From contig DIWL01000048.1 of the NCBI GenBank assembly GCA_002428455.1, positions 1,333-15,446 of the forward strand: 14,114 nt of DNA. Reading direction: 5' to 3'. The position numbers and the translations under genes were made by a program. Origin of the DNA: Anaerolineaceae bacterium UBA6107. GTDB lineage: Bacteria > Chloroflexota > Anaerolineae > Anaerolineales > Anaerolineaceae. The notes below the pieces were generated by a model. That model saw only the letters and a list, made by a program, of their open reading frames with translations, did no database searches and was not told where the DNA came from. Position 1 is the stretch's first letter. Every line of letters begins with the position of its first letter. Positions 1 through 6,695 of the stretch are shown piece by piece.

Positions 1-386
1 ATGGCGATTGGAAGCGCTACCGCCACGGTGATGAAACCGTCGATGATGTGAAAAAAAGCCCTGCCCAGGAAAAGGGGAGCGCGTGGAGCGGGGGATCCGA
101 GCAGGTACGACATCGCGCCGAATTGCCGTTCGTTTCCGATGGTCATCGATATGCCGTAAAGGCCGTTGATCGTTGGCATAAGTAAAATATTGCCAATGAC
201 GATGTATGCCGGGTCGTCAAACCCCACGAATTTCCCAATAAAAACGAAAAATAGCATGGAGAAAAAGGGGAAACCAAATTTGCTCGTGATATAGCTGAAC
301 GGTGTACTCCAGGCGAACAAGGACCGGTAGGAAAACCAAGCCTGGAAGAAGTAAAGCCGGACGATGCGCACGATATTTCGGATCAT
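1..386 (-). CDS. ABC-2 type transporter permease, second subunit (partial, C-terminus off window)
   Basis: Membrane subunit of an ABC exporter. I read 128 codons from an ATG at 386 to the left edge with no stop. The ATG overlaps the stop of the preceding permease as ATGA (386-383), so translation is coupled. Visible are a cytoplasmic N-terminus (MIRNIVRIVRLYFFQAWFSY), a hydrophobic segment near residues 38-52, a second at about 60-80, and a cytoplasmic loop with NERQFGAMSYLLGSPAPR followed by GRAFFHIIDGF. This loop matches in layout the REGTLELIVGSPTPLRR loop of the first permease, so the two are probably diverged paralogues forming a heterodimer with the ATPase. The substrate cannot be read from the sequence. 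ABC-2 permeases usually have about 250-270 residues, so roughly half is missing. Confidence 0.85.
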   Translation of the reverse strand, partial: MIRNIVRIVRLYFFQAWFSYRSLFAWSTPFSYITSKFGFPFFSMLFFVFIGKFVGFDDPAYIVIGNILLMPTINGLYGISMTIGNERQFGAMSYLLGSPAPRAPLFLGRAFFHIIDGFITVAVALPIA

Positions 387-1174
387 ATCGAATGCAGCTC
401 TCCGGTGATGCGGATGTGATCGTGCACCTTGCCATCCAGCCAGCGTGCGATGAGCAGGAACACCAGGGAGATGCCCAGCGCGATCAACCATTTGGTCAAT
501 AACTCGGCGTTATAGGGCATCCCTTTCATGGCGTCGCGCATCGCTTCCAGGCTCCAACGGATCGGGAAAATGGTGGAGATGTTCTGCATCCATCCCGGCA
601 GCACACTGATCGGATACATGAACCCGCACAGAAGAGCGACCGGTATTTCCAACAGATCCACAAAAGTGCCTGATAGGCGCGACCAGGCCAGCAGGTTGGC
701 AAGGAATATCCCCATGCACCAGAGCCCGAAAAAGAGTAGGAGGAAAGAGAGTACCACCCCGGGTAGATTGATCCCTGAAAAATCATAATCAAAGATCAGT
801 ACAGCAGCCAGGATCGCTGCGAGCATACTGGTTGATCCTGCCAGGATGTTCAGCAAGGATCGAAACCCCACCACTCTGCGTAACGGCGTGGGGCTACCGA
901 CGATCAATTCCAGTGTGCCTTCGCGCCGGTCAGCACGGATGTCAAATGTTGAAGTGAATACCAGCCCGCTCCACATGCCCATGATCCCGCCGCCGATGAC
1001 GGTGTAGATCAGATCAGGGTTGGTGTTGCCGGCTGCTCGTGAAAGGAACATGGCAACCGCGCTGAAGATCACCGGCTGGGTGATGAATAATCCGAGACTC
1101 CATAAACTGAGTACCCGCATCCTCAATTGAACATCCATCTGCCGCAGCATCAGCCGGAAGAAATTGGTTTTCAT
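383..1174 (-). CDS. ABC-2 type transporter permease, first subunit
   Basis: Integral membrane subunit of an ABC-2 family exporter, 263 residues. About six membrane segments are seen: near residues 25-45, 55-75, 110-130, 137-160, 172-195 and 232-252. The loop after the second segment, REGTLELIVGSPTPLRRVVG, is the usual coupling region of DrrB/ABC-2 permeases. The frame stays open upstream to 1264, but that part lies over the end of the ATPase gene; the start chosen here is the ATG at 1174, which overlaps the ATPase stop as ATGA and opens with MKTNFFRLMLRQMDV, a typical cytoplasmic N-terminus. The neighbours are the ATPase upstream and a paralogous permease downstream. Substrate unknown; lipids, drugs or polysaccharides are all possible for this family. 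Confidence 0.9.
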   Translation of the reverse strand: MKTNFFRLMLRQMDVQLRMRVLSLWSLGLFITQPVIFSAVAMFLSRAAGNTNPDLIYTVIGGGIMGMWSGLVFTSTFDIRADRREGTLELIVGSPTPLRRVVGFRSLLNILAGSTSMLAAILAAVLIFDYDFSGINLPGVVLSFLLLFFGLWCMGIFLANLLAWSRLSGTFVDLLEIPVALLCGFMYPISVLPGWMQNISTIFPIRWSLEAMRDAMKGMPYNAELLTKWLIALGISLVFLLIARWLDGKVHDHIRITGELHSI

Positions 1175-2160
1175 TTGCCATCGCCCTGGATGATGTTGAT
1201 GTAAACATCCTCCAAAGTCTGGTTGCGCATTTCCATGTTGTGGACCAAATCCGTGTTCAACCATGGAGAGAGCAGCTCGATCACCGTTCCCGGTTGTACG
1301 GTGTGAATGCTCACTGCTTCTTCGTGAGTATTTTGCGTGTAGGTGACACTCGTTAGGGGGTCGAGTTGATCGAGCAGTGTTTTTAGCGCTGGTAGATGCT
1401 CCAGGCTGGTCTTCAACTCTATCACGGTATCCGCAGTTATGCGGTTCTTGAGGGCGGAGGGGGTATCCAAAGCGATGATGCGCCCGTTATTGATGATGGC
1501 GATGCGATCGCATAGTTCATCTGCCTCAGCCATGTAATGTGTGGTGAGCAGGATCGTTTTACCCATAGCCTTCAGGTTTTTGATCGTTGCACGTAATTCG
1601 CGCGCTCCGACTGGGTCGATGCCAACCGTGGGTTCATCCAGGTAGATCAATTCGGGGTCATGCAACAGTGCACGTGCCAGGTGCAGACGCTGTTGCATTC
1701 CGCTTGAATATGTTTCCACCTTGTCATCCCCGCGAGTGGATAAACCGACGAGTTCGAGTAATTCCGGAATTCTTTTGCGGGTTACTTCCGGGGGCAGTGC
1801 GTAGAGTTCAGCGAAGTAGCGCAGATTCTCACTGGCGGTGAGGCGCCCGTACAAGCCGCGAGCCCCGCCAAAGGTGAACCCGATGCGTTTACGGATTTCG
1901 TTGGTGTGCTGCGTGATATCCTGCCCGAAGATCGAGATCGTGCCGCTGGTCGGGATAAGCAGCGTAGCGAGCATCTTTACCGTGGTGGTCTTGCCTGCTC
2001 CATTGGGTCCAAGCAGCCCGAATAATTCGCCGCGTTCCACATCAAAGTTCACATCCTGTACTGCTTCCGTCACCCTGGTTGTGCGCTTCCAGAAACCATG
2101 CCGTGTCTTAAAGGTCTTACGCAACTGGTTGATTGTGATGGCTTTTTGCTCAGTGGTCAT
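1171..2160 (-). CDS. ABC transporter ATP-binding protein (DrrA/NatA-like)
   Basis: Nucleotide-binding subunit of an ABC-2 exporter, 329 residues. Seen in order: Walker A GPNGAGKT (51-58), signature SSGMQQR (152-158), Walker B LIYLDEP (171-177) with catalytic Glu176, D-loop VGID (179-182) and switch His208. Where most ABC ATPases have the Q-loop glutamine this one reads FTFGGARGLY (96-104), a variant I associate with DrrA-type exporters. Residues after about 240 form the C-terminal extension common in this subfamily. A good ribosome-binding site (AGGCGG) lies six bases upstream of the ATG. The gene follows galK after 17 bp and overlaps the first permease by 4 bp. Family is certain; the exported substrate is not known. 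Confidence 0.95.
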   Translation of the reverse strand: MTTEQKAITINQLRKTFKTRHGFWKRTTRVTEAVQDVNFDVERGELFGLLGPNGAGKTTTVKMLATLLIPTSGTISIFGQDITQHTNEIRKRIGFTFGGARGLYGRLTASENLRYFAELYALPPEVTRKRIPELLELVGLSTRGDDKVETYSSGMQQRLHLARALLHDPELIYLDEPTVGIDPVGARELRATIKNLKAMGKTILLTTHYMAEADELCDRIAIINNGRIIALDTPSALKNRITADTVIELKTSLEHLPALKTLLDQLDPLTSVTYTQNTHEEAVSIHTVQPGTVIELLSPWLNTDLVHNMEMRNQTLEDVYINIIQGDGK

Positions 2161-2177
2161 ATTTCCGCCTGGAATGT

Positions 2178-3305
2178 TCAGGAAAGGTGGGCACCGTCTA
2201 CGGGGCGCGTCGCGAAAATCGCAGCCTGCAGACCGGTTTTCGAACGGTAATCTGTTTCAAGCTGCCCGATAAACTGTTCAACACAATTATTGCGCACGAG
2301 GTTGACCGTGCAGCCGGCGAACCCCGCACCGGTGAGGCGTGCACCAAGGCAGCCTTCAATGGCAATTGCGCCTTCCACGAGGATATCGAGTTCAGGACTG
2401 GATACTTCGTATAGATCACGCAGCGAGGCATGGGTCTGAACCATTAAATTGCCAAATCCTTCCGGATCGTTTTTCTCCAGCAGGCGTATGGCTTCATCCA
2501 CACGAGCGATCTCCTCCACCACGTGCCGTGCATGGCGGAAGATGCCTGCCGGAAGCTCATTTTCCGCAGTGAGGAACCATTCCGGGGTGACATCCCGCAA
2601 GGCGCGAATGGATGGATCGATCGCGTGGAAATGCGCCACGGCTGCTTCACAATCGCGCCGCCGATCATTGTAGGCTGAGGTGACCAGGGAACGGCGCATG
2701 ATCGAATCTGCGATCACGATTGATATATCTGGAGGTAAAGGTAATGCCCGGTATGCCAGGCTGCGGGTATCCAGCACAAGCGCATGGTCCTGCACCCCGC
2801 AGGCACAGGCGAACTGGTCCATCAGCCCGCAGTTTACCCCCACGTATTCCCGTTCAGCTTCCTGGCAAATGCGCGCCATGGTCATCCGGTCGAGCTGCCA
2901 ACCGCCCAGCGCTACGCAAACGACAGCGAAACCCACCTCAACCGCTGCCGAGCTGCTCAACCCGGCACCGATCGGAATGTTGGAGCGGAAACCAGCAGTA
3001 AAACTCGTAATGCGAAAATCATAACGAAGCAGATTCCAGATCACGCCTGCCGGATATAATGCCCAACCCGGCAGCGGAGTGCCATCCAGAGTGGTTTTTT
3101 CGTCAAGCTGCTCCGCAACGAAACTGCATTCCTCCCCCAGGTCGTGGGCATGGAGGGTGATTTGTTTTTCTTCAGTACGGCGAAAATGGATGTTGACTGC
3201 CCGGTCGATGGCAACCGGCAAAACCAGTCCATCATTGTAATCCACGTGCTCACCCAGCAGGTTCACACGGCCTGGTGAAATGACGTGACCTCTATCGATG
3301 GACAA
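2178..3305 (-). CDS. galK: Galactokinase
   Basis: Cytoplasmic GHMP-family kinase that phosphorylates galactose at C1 with ATP, first committed step of the Leloir pathway; 375 residues, the usual length. Motifs: galactokinase signature GRVNLLGEHVDYNDG (12-26, with Arg13 at the catalytic arginine position), ATP-binding PIGAGLSSSAA (111-121), catalytic aspartate in CGLMDQFA (Asp163), and the third GHMP motif RLTGAGFAGC (323-332). The start is a TTG at 3305, preceded six bases upstream by a strong GGAGGGGAG; there is no ATG that keeps the galactokinase signature intact. Three bases separate it from the GIY-YIG gene. No galT, galE or galactose transporter is seen nearby, so it is either an isolated salvage gene or feeds enzymes encoded elsewhere. 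Close GHMP relatives (for example N-acetylgalactosamine kinases) are less likely given the signature. Confidence 0.93.
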   Translation of the reverse strand: MSIDRGHVISPGRVNLLGEHVDYNDGLVLPVAIDRAVNIHFRRTEEKQITLHAHDLGEECSFVAEQLDEKTTLDGTPLPGWALYPAGVIWNLLRYDFRITSFTAGFRSNIPIGAGLSSSAAVEVGFAVVCVALGGWQLDRMTMARICQEAEREYVGVNCGLMDQFACACGVQDHALVLDTRSLAYRALPLPPDISIVIADSIMRRSLVTSAYNDRRRDCEAAVAHFHAIDPSIRALRDVTPEWFLTAENELPAGIFRHARHVVEEIARVDEAIRLLEKNDPEGFGNLMVQTHASLRDLYEVSSPELDILVEGAIAIEGCLGARLTGAGFAGCTVNLVRNNCVEQFIGQLETDYRSKTGLQAAIFATRPVDGAHLS

Positions 3306-3308
3306 TTT

Positions 3309-3566
3309 TTACTCCCCTCCGTTTTGTTTATCGATCAGCTTTTGTTTCTGTTCGCGCTTGAGCGATTTGATGGCGCGTTCGCGTTTCATCGCAGCGTGCA
3401 GGTCAGGTTGCTCCTCCACGTAAACCAGGTGTACCGGACCGTGCATGCGCGTGTAGGCTGCCCCTCTGCCGTGGTTGTGTTGCTTTTCTCTCCGCACCGG
3501 ATCCAGGCTCCAGCCGGTGTAATAACTGCCGTCGGCACATTCAACGATATAGCAATAGTATGCCAT
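3309..3566 (-). CDS. Small GIY-YIG nuclease-superfamily protein (UPF0213/YhbQ-like)
   Basis: 85-residue protein covering only the GIY-YIG catalytic fold. Seen: CYIVECADGSYYTGWS (5-20), where YCY and YTG replace the classical GIY and YIG; basic residues RRE (25-27); HNHGRGAAYTR (30-40) with the conserved Tyr38; and Glu63 in KRERAIKSLK, the expected metal-binding glutamate. Key catalytic positions therefore look intact. Family members are stand-alone proteins; the E. coli homologue YhbQ has been linked to DNA damage handling, but the role of most is uncertain. Starts 5 bp after the TyrA-like gene with only a weak ribosome-binding site, suggesting coupled translation, and ends 3 bp before galK. 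No relation to galactose metabolism is expected. Confidence 0.9.
   Translation of the reverse strand: MAYYCYIVECADGSYYTGWSLDPVRREKQHNHGRGAAYTRMHGPVHLVYVEEQPDLHAAMKRERAIKSLKREQKQKLIDKQNGGE
3312..3320 (-). promoter_or_regulatory. Ribosome-binding site for galK (decides the TTG start)
   Basis: GGAGGGGAG on the minus strand, six bases before the TTG at 3305. The same nine bases encode the last three residues (Gly-Gly-Glu) of the upstream GIY-YIG protein, so the site is embedded in coding sequence and galK translation probably follows termination of the upstream gene. Confidence 0.85.
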
Positions 3567-3571
3567 CTTGT

Positions 3572-4555
3572 CTAAGCGTCTTTGTCTTTTGGTTGCCTTC
3601 CGCCAAATAAGCGTCCCAGGATTTTGCGCGTTTCAGGTAATTCTGGTTGCGCTTCCTTGTCCCATTCTCCGCTGGTAAGTTGCTTGAGCCACAACTCATA
3701 ACCCTGCCGGGCTTCCTTCATTGTCTGTCTTAACCCCTCTTCATCATCTTCACTGATCATCTTGCGCATTTCCTGCAGCTCAACGATCATCTCATCCAGC
3801 ACGCGGCTGGTGTTCTCCCGGTTGAGCAGGCTGGTAATGCCAAAATATTCCTCCTCATCATACAACTCACTGATGGATGCGGTACGGAAAAATGAGCGAG
3901 ACGTGATACGACGGGCGTCTCCCCAACCAGGGCTGTGGATCAATGTGTTCAGTACTGCTACCGCGCTGAGAATCGGAAGCTGTGCCACCCTGGCAAAGAT
4001 TCCGTCAGCCTCCATCGATTCAGTGAAGTAGGGCTTGGCTTTTAGCAGGCTGCACAGATCGGTCGCCATTTGCAAGGCGCGGGAGCTGGTATCCGATCCT
4101 GAAACGATGATCATTTCGCGTTGATCAAACAGGTCGGCGTGAGCGTTGAGGAGGGTGTCATTCCAATCGGCCAACCGTTCAGGGTTAATAACTGGATGCA
4201 GAAGAATGAAAGGTTGTCCAGCCGGCAGGATCTCGCGCGCCCATTCATAAACTTTCGTAAATGCCACAGCGAAGCAGATGATGACGGTTTCCGCTTTGAC
4301 CTCTTTCGCGATGATGCCCAAACCATCCTTGATCATATCCATCGGATAATCCATGATCACCAGGTCTGCACCTCGCACCGCATCAGGGAGCTTGATCTCG
4401 GTCTTGTCAAACGCTCCTTGGCTCTCCATTTTTTTCATCAACCGGACGTCGGCTGAGTGACCAACCCGGTCGATCTTCTCTTTGTAACCAGCCAGGGCGT
4501 GGCCAATCGACGCGCCGATCTGACCGAATCCTACGATTGCGATTCTTGTGGTCAT
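3572..4555 (-). CDS. Prephenate dehydrogenase-like protein (TyrA-like NAD(P)-binding)
   Basis: 327-residue dehydrogenase-like protein. Residues 4-17 (RIAIVGFGQIGASI) form a dinucleotide-binding GxGxxG motif; a TyrA-like two-domain layout follows with an all-helical C-terminal half from about residue 175. His120 in LLHPVINPER sits where TyrA has its catalytic histidine (HPMAG), but the rest of that motif is changed, and the DxGSVK motif reads CFAVAFTK (94-101), losing the serine. It may not be a true prephenate dehydrogenase. The frame runs open to 4936 but the start is the ATG at 4555, which overlaps the protease stop as TGATG and has GGGAG about eight bases upstream. No aromatic amino acid gene is nearby. 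Alternatives are another 3-hydroxyacid or oxidoreductase function. Confidence 0.8.
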   Translation of the reverse strand: MTTRIAIVGFGQIGASIGHALAGYKEKIDRVGHSADVRLMKKMESQGAFDKTEIKLPDAVRGADLVIMDYPMDMIKDGLGIIAKEVKAETVIICFAVAFTKVYEWAREILPAGQPFILLHPVINPERLADWNDTLLNAHADLFDQREMIIVSGSDTSSRALQMATDLCSLLKAKPYFTESMEADGIFARVAQLPILSAVAVLNTLIHSPGWGDARRITSRSFFRTASISELYDEEEYFGITSLLNRENTSRVLDEMIVELQEMRKMISEDDEEGLRQTMKEARQGYELWLKQLTSGEWDKEAQPELPETRKILGRLFGGRQPKDKDA

Positions 4556-5199
4556 CAGGATACTCCCAGGATGAATTTTTGTAATTGAGTTAATGCAGGG
4601 GTCATGATCCAGCTGATGATATCGATCCCCACCATGGGTAACACAAACAGCAGCACCAGCAGTAGGATGGGACCGTAACGCTGAATGCTCGCCAGTCCGG
4701 AAGACCATTTGGCGGGCAGCAGATTGGATAACACTTTTTCTCCGTCCAACGGTGCCAGCGGAATGAGGTTGAAGAGCATTAACACCAGGTTGATTGACAT
4801 GAAAGTGAAGAGAAATTCCGCAGGTGAGGGCAGCACCCCGGTCGAGGTAACCCAGGGGAATACACGCAGGCGTAACAAGAGTCCGGAGATGATCGCTAAA
4901 AGCAGGTTGGAAGCCGGCCCCGCCAACGATACCCACATGACAGCTGAGTCCGCCCTTCTGCGCAAAGCATACGGATTGATCGGAACAGGTTTCGCCCAGC
5001 CGAAACCAGCGACCAGAAGCATGAGTGAACCGACCACGTCAAGGTGCTTTAATGGATTCAAGGTCAGCCGGCCGGCATCGCGCGCAGTTGTGTCACCAAA
5101 ACGGTACGCCACGAAGGCGTGCGCGAATTCGTGAACGGTTAACGCAATAATTAGGGTGATAATGCGGGAGATCAACAGGCTTGGGGACATGTTTAACAT
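4555..5199 (-). CDS. Site-2 protease family membrane metallopeptidase (M50)
   Basis: Intramembrane zinc protease of about 214 residues without a PDZ domain. Motifs: HEFAH (23-27) inside the first hydrophobic helix, binding zinc; GPASN (94-98); and NLIPLAPLDG (144-153) carrying the third zinc ligand Asp152. About six hydrophobic segments are seen, with the motifs inside them, as in short M50B proteins. These short members are widespread; their substrates are mostly unknown. The frame is open to 5400, but the conserved part begins at ATG 5199 (MLNMSPSLL), with GGAGG 11 bases upstream; GTG 5217 or ATG 5190 are possible alternatives. It is the first gene of the leftward operon and lies about 43 bases from the predicted transcription start. 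Confidence 0.9.
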   Translation of the reverse strand: MLNMSPSLLISRIITLIIALTVHEFAHAFVAYRFGDTTARDAGRLTLNPLKHLDVVGSLMLLVAGFGWAKPVPINPYALRRRADSAVMWVSLAGPASNLLLAIISGLLLRLRVFPWVTSTGVLPSPAEFLFTFMSINLVLMLFNLIPLAPLDGEKVLSNLLPAKWSSGLASIQRYGPILLLVLLFVLPMVGIDIISWIMTPALTQLQKFILGVS

Positions 5200-5242
5200 A
5201 ATTGGCGGTTCCTCCACGGCCCGGTTATAACGAATCGGTAAT

Positions 5243-5254
5243 TTGAAAATTATA
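5243..5254 (-). promoter_or_regulatory. Predicted promoter of the leftward operon (extended -10)
   Basis: On the minus strand TGTTATAAT (bases 5257 to 5249) is a perfect TGn-TATAAT extended -10. The start of transcription would fall near 5242, leaving a 5' leader of about 43 bases that contains GGAGG for the M50 protease gene. No good -35 is seen, which an extended -10 can compensate for. The box is the left half of an 8-bp inverted repeat shared with the rightward promoter. Confidence 0.65.
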
Positions 5255-5268
5255 ACATGGGTTATAAT
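5249..5268. repeat. Perfect inverted repeat holding two divergent -10 boxes
   Basis: ATTATAAC (5249-5256), spacer ATGG, then GTTATAAT (5261-5268): eight-base arms with no mismatch. Each arm gives TATAAT on one strand, so the dyad may be simply two back-to-back -10 boxes, an operator, or both. A further self-complementary GTTATAAC occurs at 5224-5231. Confidence 0.8.
5263..5268 (+). promoter_or_regulatory. -10 box of the rightward promoter (DUF951, leaderless type)
   Basis: TATAAT at 5263-5268 ends six bases before ATG 5275, so transcription would start at or next to the A of the start codon. There is no ribosome-binding site between. A -35-like TTGAAA at 5243-5248 is only 14 bases away, shorter than the ideal 17. 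Confidence 0.65.
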
Positions 5269-5274
5269 GCCAAC

Positions 5275-5487
5275 ATGCTGCCCGAATTGAATCTTGGAGA
5301 CCGGGTAAGTCTGCGTAAATCGCATCCATGCGGTGGTTTTACCTGGAAGATTGTCCGCCTTGGCGCAGATATTGGCCTTGAATGCGATACGTGTGGACAT
5401 CGTGTGTTGCTAACGAGGCGCGAACTTGCCCACCGCATGAAAACTCACACACCGGTTGGGGCAGGTGAGGGGCAGGGATTACCCTGA
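5275..5487 (+). CDS. DUF951 family protein
   Basis: 70-residue soluble protein matching my memory of DUF951 (PF06107): LNLGDRVSLRKSHPCGG (5-21), VRLGADIGLECDTCGHRVLL (27-46). Cys19, Cys37 and Cys40 with neighbouring histidines suggest a small zinc or nucleic-acid binding fold, but the biochemical role is not established. The open frame starts at ATG 5257; I chose ATG 5275 (MLPELN) because family members begin there and because TATAAT lies immediately upstream, which excludes the earlier ATG from the transcript. The C-terminal tail (THTPVGAGEGQGLP) is low complexity and probably not conserved. Encoded divergently from the protease gene and 43 bp before tsaE. Confidence 0.88.
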   Translation: MLPELNLGDRVSLRKSHPCGGFTWKIVRLGADIGLECDTCGHRVLLTRRELAHRMKTHTPVGAGEGQGLP

Positions 5488-5494
5488 AAATTAC

Positions 5495-5523
5495 TTGTTC
5501 GCCTGCTTCCGCTATCATATAAT
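5495..5523 (+). promoter_or_regulatory. Predicted promoter of tsaE (leaderless type)
   Basis: TTGTTC (5495-5500), a 17-base spacer, then TATAAT (5518-5523), seven bases before ATG 5531. Transcription would begin at or next to the start codon. The -35 is weak (three of six consensus bases) but spacing is ideal. Confidence 0.65.
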
Positions 5524-5530
5524 GTAGAAG

Positions 5531-6025
5531 ATGCCGATCCTTTCGTACAACAATGTTGATTTTGTCAGCCGCAGCCCGGAACAGACCCGGCGCCTGGGCA
5601 TCCGCCTGGGTGCGCTGCTCAAACCGGCCGATGTGATCTGCCTCAATGGCGATCTCGGGTCGGGTAAGACCACCTTTGTGCAGGGATTAGCCAAAGGCTG
5701 GGGCTCGGTGGATGCGGTTTCCAGTCCGACATTTGTACTGGTGAACCTGTACCGTCAGCCGGGGGGAGGCCAGCTGCATCACCTCGATGCGTACCGGATC
5801 GAGTCACTGCTCGAAGCGGAAGACCTGGACATCGAAGCACTGCTGGTCAATGGACCACTGGTCGTTGAATGGTCTGACCGCATTGCCGGGGTGCTTCCGG
5901 ATGATTATCTCAAGATCGAATTTACCTGGCTTGGGGATGAACAGCGCAGGCTTCTCTTTACGCCGCAAGGCAGCCGTCATGAGAAGTTGCTCCAGGAATT
6001 TAAACGGCTTGCTTTCGGAGGATGA
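5531..6025 (+). CDS. tsaE: tRNA t6A biosynthesis ATPase TsaE
   Basis: 164-residue cytoplasmic ATPase that works with TsaB and TsaD to transfer threonylcarbamoyl to A37 of ANN-decoding tRNAs. Seen: Walker A GDLGSGKT (40-47), the SPTFVL switch segment (65-70), HLDAYR (84-89) and VEWSD (112-116), all diagnostic of TsaE (YjeE). Length is typical. ATG 5531 follows a -10 box by seven bases and has no convincing ribosome-binding site, so the message is probably leaderless. One base separates its stop from tsaB, whose ribosome-binding site lies in the last codons of this gene. tsaD and tsaC are not in the window. Confidence 0.95.
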   Translation: MPILSYNNVDFVSRSPEQTRRLGIRLGALLKPADVICLNGDLGSGKTTFVQGLAKGWGSVDAVSSPTFVLVNLYRQPGGGQLHHLDAYRIESLLEAEDLDIEALLVNGPLVVEWSDRIAGVLPDDYLKIEFTWLGDEQRRLLFTPQGSRHEKLLQEFKRLAFGG

Positions 6026-6026
6026 C

Positions 6027-6695
6027 ATGTTACTCGCCCTGGATACTTCAACCCTGACCTGCGGTATCGCGTTGTATGACGAGCCAATCGTTGTGGGCGA
6101 GATGATGTGGCGCACGGCTAACCATCACACGGTTGAACTGGCTCCTGCGGTCTCTGATCTGCTGCGGCGTTGTTCTGTCTCCCCGGCGGAACTCAAGTGC
6201 GTGGCAGTTGCGTTGGGTCCGGGTTCTTTTACAAGTTTGCGCATCAGCCTGGCGTTTGCCAAGGGTCTAGCCTTCTCGTTGAGTATTCCCATTATCGGCA
6301 TTCCCACGTTTGAGTATCAGGCAGCCGCGCAACCGGTCAGCGATGAACCATTGTTCACTGTCATCCCTGCCGGGCGTACCCGAATGGCGGTGCAGGAATT
6401 CCACACTGTCGAAGGTCAATGGCAGCCATTGGACACACCTCAAGTGATGACCCCCGAGGAGATCTCAGACCGTGTCAGCGGCCCGACGCGCATCTGTGGG
6501 GAGATGAACGCGAACGAACGCCAGTTGATCGGACGTAAATGGAAGAACGCGATGATTGTGCCTCCCGCGCTGGCCATGCGCCGCCCTGCTGTGCTGGCTG
6601 AGTTGGCCTGGCGACGTTGGAAATCCGGGCAGGTGGATGACCCGGTTCTACTTTCCCCGGTGTACCTGCACATTGCCGGGATGATCCGGGAGTGA
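6027..6695 (+). CDS. tsaB: tRNA t6A biosynthesis protein TsaB
   Basis: 222-residue protein of the ASKHA fold, the non-catalytic partner that dimerises with TsaD in t6A synthesis. Seen: LLALDTSTLTCGIAL (2-16), GPGSFTSLRISLAFAKGLAF (64-83), the most characteristic TsaB segment, and a C-terminal LLSPVYL (208-214). The open frame extends upstream to 5787, but that part lies over tsaE in another frame; ATG 6027 has GGAGG (6017-6021) five bases upstream and starts with the conserved strand. The first base after the tsaE stop is the only gap. It ends with a 4-bp GTGA overlap into rimI. The order tsaE-tsaB-rimI is common in bacteria. Confidence 0.95.
   Translation: MLLALDTSTLTCGIALYDEPIVVGEMMWRTANHHTVELAPAVSDLLRRCSVSPAELKCVAVALGPGSFTSLRISLAFAKGLAFSLSIPIIGIPTFEYQAAAQPVSDEPLFTVIPAGRTRMAVQEFHTVEGQWQPLDTPQVMTPEEISDRVSGPTRICGEMNANERQLIGRKWKNAMIVPPALAMRRPAVLAELAWRRWKSGQVDDPVLLSPVYLHIAGMIRE

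Noticed and set aside
1838..2272. 144-codon open frame on the plus strand
   Set aside because: Antisense to the N-terminal part of the ABC ATPase and the end of galK; no protein-like motif.
4556..4936. N-terminal extension of the TyrA-like frame
   Set aside because: The extra 127 codons lie over the protease gene in another frame and do not resemble any domain; the nucleotide-binding strand starts right at ATG 4555, which has a ribosome-binding site and TGATG coupling.
5243..5248. TTGAAA as a -35 box for the DUF951 promoter
   Set aside because: Spacing to TATAAT is 14 bases, too short for normal sigma-70 recognition; noted only as a possibility.
5200..5400. N-terminal extension of the M50 protease frame
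   Set aside because: It would cross the divergent promoter and the DUF951 coding region; the part upstream of 5199 has no protease feature.
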